This document shows positions 14,791 to 21,976 of a DNA stretch of 21,976 bases, piece by piece (position 1 is the stretch's first letter; the number at the start of each line of letters is the position of its first letter). Location of the stretch: the NCBI GenBank assembly GCA_035575035.1, contig DATLYH010000380.1:1-21976 (forward strand), in the 5' to 3' direction. Made by a program: the position numbers and the translations under genes. This DNA is from DATLYH01 sp035575035. GTDB taxonomy: Bacteria; Planctomycetota; Planctomycetia; Gemmatales; Gemmataceae. The notes under the pieces are model-generated. The model saw nothing but the letters and a program-made list of their open reading frames with translations, made no database searches and was not told the DNA's origin.

Positions 14791-17700
14791 ATGACAACGC
14801 TTCCAACAGGCGTCGGCCCGCGGTACCTCTTCCTGACCGCCCTGGCCGTCCTGGCAAGCTGCGCCGTTGCCGTCCAGGCGGTCGATCCCGAACGAATGAC
14901 CAAGGCGGACGAGCCGGCCGATGCGGCCAAACCCCCGGAAAAAAAGATTGCCTTCGACATGCGCGGCATGCCCTGGGGGAAGGTGCTGGAGTGGCTCAGC
15001 GACCAGACCAGCATGCCGGTCATCGCTGACTTCCCCTTGCAAGGCACCTTCACCTTCATTTCCCCCAAGGGGCGGCTGTACAGCATCCCCGAGGTCGTTG
15101 ACATCCTCAACGATGCCCTGCTCCGGCAAAAGTACCTGTTGATCCGGCGCGAACATAACTTTGTCCTGGTGCCGGCCGGCGGCCAGGATGAGAAAATCCC
15201 GGCCGAGTACATCCCCCGCATCCGCGCCGATGAACTCGAGCAGCACGGCAACACCGAGGTGGTCCAGCTGGTCCTGCCGCTGAAAAGCCTGGTGGCCGAG
15301 GACATCAAGGCCGAGATCCGCAACATGCTCGGGACCTACGGCGAGGTAGTGGCCCTGAGCAGCTCCAACGAGCTGATCCTGACCGACCGGGTCGGTAACC
15401 TGAAACGGATCTGGAAGGACCTCAAGACCATCGAAGAGAACGAGCAGGGTCAGGCGCAGAGTCTGTCGTATGTCTGCCAGCACATCAAGGCCCGCGATGC
15501 CGAGCGCATCCTCCGCGACCTGCTGGGCGACCCCCAGATGCAGCTGCGGATGCAGCAGCAGGCCCAGGGGATGTTTGAGCGCAGTTTCGGCGGCGACCGG
15601 CGGGACTTCGGCGGCAACTTCGGTCCGCCGGGCTTTGGTCCCCCTGATCGCCGTGACGGCGGAGGGCGCGGCGGCCCGGCGCCGATCCTCACCACCCGGC
15701 TGCGCATGCACTACATTACCTCCGACGAGCGGAGCAACAGCGTCCATGTGACCGGCCCGGCCGACAAGGTGGCCCAGGCTCGGGAAATCCTCAAACGGAT
15801 CGACGTGCCGCCGGCCCCGGGGCAGTCCGCCGCGCCGATCCTGAAGCAGTACACGGTGGCGGCCGGCGCCGCCGAGGCCATCGCCAAGGCGCTCCAGGAG
15901 AGCTACAAGGATTCCAAGACCATCCGCATCACTGCGGCCGGCCCCAACAACATCCTGGTTTATGCCTACCCCGACGACCAGCTGGAGATCGGCCGACAGA
16001 TCCTCGGCTCGACCAACACGGTCGGCAGCAAGACCGAGCTGCTCCCCGTCGGCGCGCAGGATGCCGCCACCGTGGCCACCTGGCTCAAGGGGATGTTCGG
16101 CACCGACGTCGCCAAGGGGCAGCCGTACATCGAGGCGGACACCACCCGCAATGCCGTCATTGTCCGCGGCAACCCCGAGCAGGTGCAGGACGTTAAGGCC
16201 GCCGTGGAGGCTGTGACTCAGGGCGGCGCCGCCGTCGGCAGCAACATGCGTGTCATCACCTTGAGCCAGGGAAGCGCTGTCACCCTGGCCGAGGCCCTGG
16301 AGCGCATGCTGCCGCAGCTCCGCAAGAACCCGATCAACGTCATCAAGCCGAGCAGCACCGGCGGGGACAAGCCGCCGGCCAAGCCCGAGGAGAAGCCGCA
16401 GCCCCGCAAGGACATCAGCCAGGAAGGGCCAACCCACGAGATCGCCGCCGAGGCGGAAGGCGGCCAGCAACTGGTCGATCCCCAGGAGAAGAAGGCCCCC
16501 TCCGACAAGCCCGGCAGGGCCGACGCCCCGATCAACATCATGGCGATGGGCAATCGGCTGGTCATTACCAGCGATGACCCCGAGGCCCTGCTGCTGGTGC
16601 AGGAATTGATCAAGGTCCTGACCTCCACCAGCGGCGAGGGGAACTTTGAGGTCATCCGCCTCAACAGGGCTAGCGCCATCGAGGCGGCCCGAATCCTGGA
16701 CGAGGTGTTCAACGGTCCCCGCCAGCAGCAGGGTTTCCCGTCGCGGGGCGGCTCGTCGCGCGGGGGTTTCGGCGGGGGTCCGGGCGGCTTTGACCCGGCC
16801 AGTTTCTTCCGGCAGTTCGGCGGCGGATCGGTGCAGTTACCGACCAACCCGCAAGCCGACCGCATCCGGGTCGTCGCCGATCCGAGCACCAACTCGCTGC
16901 TGGTCCGGGCCAGCCCGCTGGACATGGTGACCATCCGCAAACTGATCAGCGAGTCGATCGACGCCGAGGACCCGCCCGAGGGCGACGCGGTCATCCGGAC
17001 CTGGATCATCGGGCCGCTCAAGTACGCCACGGCCACCGAGGTCGGGATGGTCATCCGCGATGTCTACGCGCAGCACATGGGCCAGACCCCGCAGACCAGC
17101 ACGCTGGGCGGCTTCTCGGGCTTTACCTTCTCCGGCCGTAGTTCCTCCGGCCGCGGCTCGTCCAACAACCGCGGCAGCACCATCCGCAATCAAGGCGGGA
17201 CCGTCAACCTTTCCCTCGGCGTGGACGAGCGGACCAACAGCCTGGTTTTGCAGTGCTCCAAGGTCCTGCATGACGACATCAAGGAGTTGGTCAGGCAACT
17301 GGAGGAGGCCGCCAAGGACGCCACCCGGACCGTGCGGGTCGTTCCCATCAGGGGGATTGATCCGGCCCTGGTGCAGCAGGCGGTTGATGCGATTCAAGGG
17401 CGTGTCACGACCCCCACCAACCGCGGCCCGAACGGCTTCTCCGGCTTCGGTGGTTTTGGCAGCTTCGGCGGCAGCATGATGCCTGGCTCCGGCTCGTTCT
17501 TCCGGTCGGGCGGGATGTCCGGTTTCTCGCCCGGCGGGTTCGGACCAGGGAGCGGCACTCGCGGCGGCTTCTCGCCAGGCGGCTTCTCGCCAGGCGGTAA
17601 CCGCGGGTTCAGTCCGCCGGGAGGTCTTGGCCCCGGAGGCTTTGGACCAGGCGGCGGCAGCCGTGGAGGGAATGGACGTACCTCCTCACTCTCCCGCCCG

Positions 17701-20700
17701 AGCGGAGGGCCCGATTTTTTCGTCCAACGGGTCAAGGATGACCCGGAGCCGACGACCGTCCTCTATGATCCGCAGCATGAGTCTTCGCTCGGCATTAACC
17801 GGGCCCGCCTTGCCAAGCCCGGGTCGATCTATCCCAAGGTCCTTGAACCGGTCGTAGTCCGGGACCAGCCGGCCTCTCCGGAGGCCGGCCCGGTCCAGCC
17901 GGTCAGCCACGAGGAGCAGCAACAGCCGCCGGCCTTCCAGCCGGGCGAGCAGCTCCCCGGGCTCCGCCAGCCGGTCCAGGCCCAGGCGCTGCCCGAGCTC
18001 GGCGTGGTCGTCATCAGCGGCAACAACCCCGCCGACGTTGAGGCGATCATCCGCCTCATCGAATACTTGCAGAAACTTTATGCACCCGGCGCCGAGATCG
18101 TCATCGAGCTGGTGCAGCTGGAGCACGCCGATGCCTTTAGTGTGGTCGGCACCCTGTCGCAGCTGTACCAGCGCGTCCAGCCGACGCCGATGGGCATCGT
18201 CACCATTCCAGGGGCGGCCGCCCGTCCCACCACGACCATCCAGACGCCGTTCGGCGCCCAGGTGACGCAGCAGGCCCAGGTGGCCGCCTCCATTGTGATG
18301 ATTCCGATCCCGCGCTTTAACGCCATCTTGCTGGCAGTGCCGCGGGCCCGCCTGGAGGATGTCAAAGCGGAGATCCGGCGGCTGGACCGGCCGGCCGTGC
18401 CGCAGACCCAGGCCACGCCGTTCCCGCTGCGCAAGGCGTCGGCAGCGCAGGTGGCGCAGCTGATCACGAGCTTCTGGGGCCAGCGCTATCCGGGAGACCA
18501 GAACCTGATCCGCGTCACCGCCGACACCAGCACCAACACGGTCTTCGTCCAGGCGGCGCCGGCCGACCTGAAGGAGATTGGCGACCTGATCGGGCGGCTC
18601 GACAACACCGTCTCGTCGGCGGTCAATCAGTTGCGGATAGTCCCCCTGCGTAATGCCCTGGCCGACGAGTTGTCGCTGCTGCTGCGGCAGGCAATCTCCC
18701 AGGGGGTGGCGCCGGCCGCGGCGGTGCCGGCCGTCGCCCCCACTCCCACGGGCATCCCAGGGCTGGCCCAGCCGCTGGGCCAGCAAATCCCGGGCATCGG
18801 CCAACCGCTTTTGCCGGGGCAGCAGGTTTTACCGGGCCAGGTGGGGGCCGCTGCTGGCGCGGCCACCAAGACGACCACTCTCCGCTTCGTCACCAGCCAG
18901 AAGGACAAGGAGGGGCGGGTTGTCTTCGAGTCGGGCCAACTGGAGGATGTCTTCATCCTCCCTGACCTGCGTACCAATAGTCTGATCATCGCGGCGCCGG
19001 AGCAGACCATGGACCTGGTCCTGGCTCTGGTCCGCGAGCTGGACGTGGTGCCGGCAGCGCGGGCGGTGATCAACGTCTTCCAGTTGCGGCGGGCCGATGC
19101 GGCCTCCATCCTCAATCTGTTGCAGCAGCTCTTCCTTGGCACCGGCGTCCAGCGGCCCGGCGCCGTGCCGGGAGCGGCAGGGGCGCTGGGAACCACGGGG
19201 GCGCTGGGGACCCTCGGCGCGGCCGGGCAGCTCGGCGCCGTCGGTCAGATCCGACCGTTGCAACTGGTCATCCCGGGCGTGACGGTCGAGGGAGCGCCGC
19301 TGATTGAGCTGCGCCTGACCCTCGACGAGCGGACCAACAGCATCATCGCCGCCGGCAGCCGCAGCGACCTGGACGTGATCGAGGCGATCATCACCCGCCT
19401 GGAAGATGCCGACGTGCAGGAGCGTCGCAACGCGGTCTACTGCTTGAAGAACTCGATTGCGCCCGACGTGGCCAACACCCTGAACCAGTTCCTGCTTAGC
19501 TCGCTCGGCGTCTACCTGGACGCCGGCCAGCTGAACGCCTACCAGGTGCTGCAACGGCAGGTAGTCATTGTGCCGGAGCCGTTCACCAACAAGCTCCTGA
19601 TTAGCGCCACGCCCCGCTACTTCGACGAGATCATGCAGCTGATCCACGAGCTGGACGCCGAGCCGCCGCAGGTGGTCATCCAGGTGTTGATTGCTGAGGT
19701 CAACCTGACCGGCAGCGAGGAGTTCGGTGTGGAAATCGGCCTGCAAAGCCCGGTGCTGTTCCAGCGCAGCATCATCCCGGCCTCCAACTTCCTGGGCAAC
19801 GGCTCCGTCAACTACACGGCTCCCGGCCTGGTGCCGGCGGGCGTGTCGGTGAACAACTCGATCAACCCGGCGGCGCTGCCTGGCTTCAACTTCAACAGCA
19901 CCAGCCCGCTGGGGAACAACCCGGTGGTCAGCCCGAGCGTCGTCGGCTTCCAGGGGCTGGGCAACCTGGGCGTTGGCCGGGCCACGCCGGGCGGCACCAT
20001 CGGCGGCTTTGTCTTCTCGGCCGCCAGCGACTCGTTCAACCTGTTGATCCGCGCCCTGAAGACGCAGGGACGGCTCGACATCCTGAGCCGGCCGCAGATC
20101 ACGACCATGGACAACCAGGCCGCCTACATCCTGGTGGGCCAGAGTTTCCCCTACATCACGGCTTCTGTCGTCACTACGGGTGTCACGGGTATCCCATCGG
20201 TCACCAACACGGTCCTGTACCGCGATATTGGGGTCCGGCTCTCGGTGACGCCCAAGATCAGCCCTGACGGCAAGGTCTTCCTGCGGGTCGTCCCCGAAGT
20301 GTCCTCCCCATCCCCGACCACGGTGGACCTGGGCAACGGTGTGTTCGCCACCGCCTTCAACGTTCAGACGGTGGAGACGACGGTTTTGGCGGGGGACGGC
20401 GAGACGGTGGCCATCGGCGGCCTGATCAGCAAGCGCGACAGCAAGGCGGAGAACAAGATCCCCTGGCTGGGCGACCTGCCCGGTGTCGGCGCCCTGTTCC
20501 GCTTCCGCCAGCAGACCAAGGAAAAGCGCGAGCTGCTGGTCATCCTGACGCCTCACATCGTTCGCTCCCGGCTGGAGGCGGACCGCATTCTGGCGGAGGA
20601 GGCCAAGCGGATTGACTGGATGCTGGGGGACGTGCTGCGGTTCCACGGCACCTCGGGCATGGAGCCGGTGCTGCCGCGGCCGGTCGGCCCGGGTGTTGAG

Positions 20701-20841
20701 GAACATCTGCCCGGCGCGGTGCCGCCGCCGGTGCCGGCCTTCCCGGGTCTGCCGCCGGCCGGCCCGGTCCCGGGCGAGGCACTGCCGCAACCGCGCCCCC
20801 TGCCGCCCGGTCCGGCGGTGCCGCAGGGTGGCACCGGTTGA
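14791..20841 (+). CDS. gspD: Giant secretin GspD with about 13 N-type modules
   Basis: GspD forms the outer-membrane channel. This one is 2016 aa, about three times the usual 650-700. A signal peptide (1-30, LFLTALAVLASCAVAVQA) is followed by an N0-like domain (about 53-128, FDMRGMPWGKVLEWLSDQTS). I then count 13 KH-like secretin N modules at about 155-219, 222-338, 349-407, 414-476, 485-613, 618-725, 734-842, 845-1096, 1101-1200, 1206-1272, 1278-1418, 1424-1540 and 1544-1624. Several carry the strand motif DERTNS or a variant (TTRNAVIVRG, PSTNSLLVRA, DLRTNSLIIAA). The secretin core is 1627 to about 1925: VVIQVLIAEV, LDILSRPQITTMDNQAAYILVG, and the hallmark IPWLGDLPGVGALFR at 1890-1904. A Pro-rich tail ends the protein. 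The start is ATG 14791, with GAGGG seven bases upstream and the signal peptide directly after it; the open frame back to 14740 adds only a charged leader. Module borders are by eye. Confidence 0.93.
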   Translation: MTTLPTGVGPRYLFLTALAVLASCAVAVQAVDPERMTKADEPADAAKPPEKKIAFDMRGMPWGKVLEWLSDQTSMPVIADFPLQGTFTFISPKGRLYSIPEVVDILNDALLRQKYLLIRREHNFVLVPAGGQDEKIPAEYIPRIRADELEQHGNTEVVQLVLPLKSLVAEDIKAEIRNMLGTYGEVVALSSSNELILTDRVGNLKRIWKDLKTIEENEQGQAQSLSYVCQHIKARDAERILRDLLGDPQMQLRMQQQAQGMFERSFGGDRRDFGGNFGPPGFGPPDRRDGGGRGGPAPILTTRLRMHYITSDERSNSVHVTGPADKVAQAREILKRIDVPPAPGQSAAPILKQYTVAAGAAEAIAKALQESYKDSKTIRITAAGPNNILVYAYPDDQLEIGRQILGSTNTVGSKTELLPVGAQDAATVATWLKGMFGTDVAKGQPYIEADTTRNAVIVRGNPEQVQDVKAAVEAVTQGGAAVGSNMRVITLSQGSAVTLAEALERMLPQLRKNPINVIKPSSTGGDKPPAKPEEKPQPRKDISQEGPTHEIAAEAEGGQQLVDPQEKKAPSDKPGRADAPINIMAMGNRLVITSDDPEALLLVQELIKVLTSTSGEGNFEVIRLNRASAIEAARILDEVFNGPRQQQGFPSRGGSSRGGFGGGPGGFDPASFFRQFGGGSVQLPTNPQADRIRVVADPSTNSLLVRASPLDMVTIRKLISESIDAEDPPEGDAVIRTWIIGPLKYATATEVGMVIRDVYAQHMGQTPQTSTLGGFSGFTFSGRSSSGRGSSNNRGSTIRNQGGTVNLSLGVDERTNSLVLQCSKVLHDDIKELVRQLEEAAKDATRTVRVVPIRGIDPALVQQAVDAIQGRVTTPTNRGPNGFSGFGGFGSFGGSMMPGSGSFFRSGGMSGFSPGGFGPGSGTRGGFSPGGFSPGGNRGFSPPGGLGPGGFGPGGGSRGGNGRTSSLSRPSGGPDFFVQRVKDDPEPTTVLYDPQHESSLGINRARLAKPGSIYPKVLEPVVVRDQPASPEAGPVQPVSHEEQQQPPAFQPGEQLPGLRQPVQAQALPELGVVVISGNNPADVEAIIRLIEYLQKLYAPGAEIVIELVQLEHADAFSVVGTLSQLYQRVQPTPMGIVTIPGAAARPTTTIQTPFGAQVTQQAQVAASIVMIPIPRFNAILLAVPRARLEDVKAEIRRLDRPAVPQTQATPFPLRKASAAQVAQLITSFWGQRYPGDQNLIRVTADTSTNTVFVQAAPADLKEIGDLIGRLDNTVSSAVNQLRIVPLRNALADELSLLLRQAISQGVAPAAAVPAVAPTPTGIPGLAQPLGQQIPGIGQPLLPGQQVLPGQVGAAAGAATKTTTLRFVTSQKDKEGRVVFESGQLEDVFILPDLRTNSLIIAAPEQTMDLVLALVRELDVVPAARAVINVFQLRRADAASILNLLQQLFLGTGVQRPGAVPGAAGALGTTGALGTLGAAGQLGAVGQIRPLQLVIPGVTVEGAPLIELRLTLDERTNSIIAAGSRSDLDVIEAIITRLEDADVQERRNAVYCLKNSIAPDVANTLNQFLLSSLGVYLDAGQLNAYQVLQRQVVIVPEPFTNKLLISATPRYFDEIMQLIHELDAEPPQVVIQVLIAEVNLTGSEEFGVEIGLQSPVLFQRSIIPASNFLGNGSVNYTAPGLVPAGVSVNNSINPAALPGFNFNSTSPLGNNPVVSPSVVGFQGLGNLGVGRATPGGTIGGFVFSAASDSFNLLIRALKTQGRLDILSRPQITTMDNQAAYILVGQSFPYITASVVTTGVTGIPSVTNTVLYRDIGVRLSVTPKISPDGKVFLRVVPEVSSPSPTTVDLGNGVFATAFNVQTVETTVLAGDGETVAIGGLISKRDSKAENKIPWLGDLPGVGALFRFRQQTKEKRELLVILTPHIVRSRLEADRILAEEAKRIDWMLGDVLRFHGTSGMEPVLPRPVGPGVEEHLPGAVPPPVPAFPGLPPAGPVPGEALPQPRPLPPGPAVPQGGTG
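17398..17705 (+). repeat. Gly/Phe/Ser-Pro repeat tract within gspD module 8
   Basis: Codons for about residues 870-970 encode a low-complexity tract rich in GF, GG and SPGG units (for example SPGGFSPGGNRGFSPPGG). The nucleotide sequence contains adjacent near-copies of an 18-base unit reading GGCTTCTCGCCAGGC around 17566-17598. The tract lies inside one N module between its helix and its last strand, followed by a further Gln/Pro-rich part up to about residue 1060. Confidence 0.65.
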
Positions 20842-20861
20842 CAGCCCTGCCAGGGCCCCCT

Positions 20862-20902
20862 CGCCCCCCGGTAAGGCGAGCGGGGGGCGTCAGCCCCCCG
20901 GT
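20862..20902. repeat. Palindromic REP-like element after gspD
   Basis: CGCCCCCCG (20862-20870) pairs with CGGGGGGCG (20881-20889), and alternatively CGGGGGGC (20881-20888) pairs with GCCCCCCG (20893-20900) around GTCA. The two stems exclude each other. The part GGCGAGCGGGGGGCGTCAGC, then CCCCCCGGTG, follows the same plan as the units between gspJ and gspK (GGCGAGCGG start, CCGGTG end). It may serve as a transcript-end structure for gspD or as an insulator before the lipoprotein gene. No T-run follows. Confidence 0.65.
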
Positions 20903-20944
20903 GCTGCCAGCCGGTGTCACGTTCATCGCAATGAGGAGAGGGGA

Positions 20945-21634
20945 ATGGATTCCATCACTCTCGGCAAGGGATGGCCGGCCAAGACCTGTGCCCGCATCCT
21001 TCGTCCCCTGGCTCTCGCCCTCATCGCTCTCGGCTTTGCCCCCGGCTGTGTCACTCTCAACACGCTGGTCCCCGGCGGCGAGTGCCCGCCGACGGGCGTT
21101 CCCTGCCAGGTGGTGGCCACCTGGCACAAGTACGTCGTCTGGACCCCGGATCCGGTCAACGGCGGCGTGCCGACGCCCGGACTCGCTGGTCGGCTGTACC
21201 TGTTCGGCCCGGAGATCGGCCGTCCGATAGTCAGCGATGGGTCGCTGGTGGTTGATCTCTACGATCACACCGCGGGCGGCCAGCCGGTCCTGCTGGAAGA
21301 GTGGCGCATCGACAGCGATACCCTTCGGCGCCTGTTGCGCCGCGATCCGATCGGTTGGGGCTACACGCTGTTCTTGCCCTGGGGCACCTACAACCCCGCC
21401 ATCACGCGGGTGGAACTCAAGGTGCGCTACCACCCGGTCAACGGGATCGCGCCCTTGTATGCCCAGAGTTCGCCTTGGACCTTTGAGCAGGAAGAGAACA
21501 CCGGCCCTGCTCTGGCCCGCCACGGCCCGGCGGCACCGGCGGCGAATGCTGCCGCGGCCCGACACGGTAACTCAGGACCCATCATGAAGACCACCGCGAC
21601 CGGACCGGCCCGCACGGCCCCGGCAAATCCATGA
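20945..21634 (+). CDS. Putative lipoprotein downstream of the secretin
   Basis: I do not recognise a named family. The 229-aa product has a basic N-terminus and a hydrophobic stretch (LRPLALALIALGFAPGC) ending in a lipobox-like PGC at about residue 35, then a compact soluble domain at about 45-180. Its patterns include GVPCQVVATWHKYVVWTPDP, GLAGRLYLFGPEIGRPI, GSLVVDLYD, EEWRIDSDTLRRLLRRDPIG and WGYTLFLPWGTYNP, and it ends as a beta-rich domain RVELKVRYHP. The last 45 or so residues are Ala/Gly/Thr-rich. The start is ATG 20945 with GAGGAG six bases upstream; the open frame continues farther up but overlaps gspD in another frame and has no support. Position 103 bases after gspD suggests a co-expressed outer-membrane partner, such as a pilotin-like or accessory lipoprotein. 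That is inference only; known pilotins are smaller and look different. Confidence 0.75.
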   Translation: MDSITLGKGWPAKTCARILRPLALALIALGFAPGCVTLNTLVPGGECPPTGVPCQVVATWHKYVVWTPDPVNGGVPTPGLAGRLYLFGPEIGRPIVSDGSLVVDLYDHTAGGQPVLLEEWRIDSDTLRRLLRRDPIGWGYTLFLPWGTYNPAITRVELKVRYHPVNGIAPLYAQSSPWTFEQEENTGPALARHGPAAPAANAAAARHGNSGPIMKTTATGPARTAPANP

Positions 21635-21686
21635 ACGGCGAATGAGTCCGGGCTGTCCAGCCGACCGCCAACGTCAACCGTTCCGA

Positions 21687-21714
21687 TTGATTTTGTACAA
21701 ACGTATAGTATGAT
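21687..21714 (+). promoter_or_regulatory. Sigma-70-like promoter
   Basis: TTGATT (21687-21692) and TATGAT (21709-21714) are spaced by 16 bases in the most AT-rich patch of the window. This is the best consensus-type promoter seen here. It points toward the short frame at 21833 and whatever gene lies beyond the window. Confidence 0.55.
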
Positions 21715-21832
21715 GGTTAGTGAGTATCAGTCGAAGGCGACGACAGGGACCGACGGCATTGGCTGAAGCTATCGTGCAGCCTTCGGCAGAGCTGTTGCGG
21801 TCAAAGTCGGCCTACACCCTCGGAGCTGCCTC

Positions 21833-21901
21833 ATGAAAACACAGCCGGCAGGCATGGAAGAAGAAATCAATCTGCCCCCCTTGCGGAACGCAGGCGCGTG
21901 A
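21833..21901 (+). CDS. Short open frame, 22 aa, possible leader peptide
   Basis: It starts ATG with GGAG seven bases upstream and reads MKTQPAGMEEEINLPPLRNA plus Gly-Ala before TGA. The hydrophilic sequence matches no family I know. It lies about 120 bases after a good promoter, so it may be a leader peptide, a small protein, or the start of a frameshifted longer gene. The next in-window sequence does not resolve which. Confidence 0.3.
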   Translation: MKTQPAGMEEEINLPPLRNAGA

Positions 21902-21976
21902 GGTAGAAGAGGGCATCTTCCTTGGACCGGGGGAGAGGTAAGGGAGAGACCAGGTCTAGCTGGATGCGCTGCATCC

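Larger units (their letters stand above)
21635..21976. other. End region with promoter and a short open frame
   Basis: After the lipoprotein gene the base composition drops around 21680-21725, where a promoter is visible. About 100 bases later a 22-codon frame starts. The remaining sequence to the window end is purine-rich (GGGGGAGAGGTAAGGGAGAGACC) and may hold the ribosome site of a gene beyond the window. No RNA gene is recognised. Confidence 0.45.

Noticed and set aside
18829..20790. A 653-codon minus-strand open frame opposite gspD, and similar long minus-strand frames opposite gspE (4013-5389), gspD (14656-16470) and gspM (13344-14348)
   Set aside because: They are antisense shadows caused by high GC at third codon positions. 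Their residue make-up is rich in Gln, Asp, His, Gly and Arg without domains, and the plus strand carries clear gene families.
1..21976. tRNA, rRNA, prophage, IS transposase or toxin-antitoxin genes
   Set aside because: I looked for these on both strands and saw no cloverleaf, transposase motif or phage gene. The only mobile-type signals are non-coding palindromic repeats.

Overview
The window is GC-rich (stop-free shadow frames are common on both strands) and most resembles a planctomycete of the Gemmata type. The grounds are a type II secretion (T2SS/Gsp) cluster in the order E-F-G-H-I-J-K-L-M-D, a greatly enlarged secretin, a DUF11-repeat surface protein, a Uma2-type (DUF820) nuclease, and GC-rich palindromic repeats between genes. 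Phylum is an inference from gene content; no rRNA or tRNA is present to test it.

Layout. Bases 1-1997 hold an exported protein with four DUF11 modules, whose 3' end runs into a composite inverted-repeat element (1841-1982). Bases 1998-3058 are mostly non-coding, with one small minus-strand membrane-protein gene (2363-2590) and several stem-loops. A Uma2-family protein follows (3059-3751). Bases 3995-14435 encode the inner-membrane, ATPase and pseudopilus parts of the secretion machine: GspE ATPase, GspF platform protein, pseudopilins GspG, H, I, J and K, then GspL (actin-like plus PilN-like domains) and GspM. Overlapping ATGA starts join I-J and L-M. A palindromic repeat cluster separates J from K. 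After a 355-base gap with promoter-like and operator-like sequence comes gspD (14791-20841, 2016 aa), then a hairpin element and a 229-aa lipoprotein gene (20945-21634). The last 340 bases carry a good sigma-70-like promoter and a 22-codon open frame.

How the parts work together. In known T2SS, GspE powers assembly of a GspG pseudopilus on the GspF/L/M platform, the GspI-J-K complex forms its tip, and GspD is the outer-membrane channel. Here no free GspC or prepilin peptidase gene is seen. The C-terminal domain of GspM looks like a GspC/PilP-type domain and may take the GspC role (inference). The secretin has about 13 N-type modules after N0, where GspD usually has three (N1-N3). It should form an unusually long periplasmic stalk, perhaps matched to the enlarged and irregular planctomycete periplasm. 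Low-complexity Gly/Ser/Gln insertions recur in GspI, GspJ, GspK and the secretin, so this looks like a lineage-specific version of the machine.
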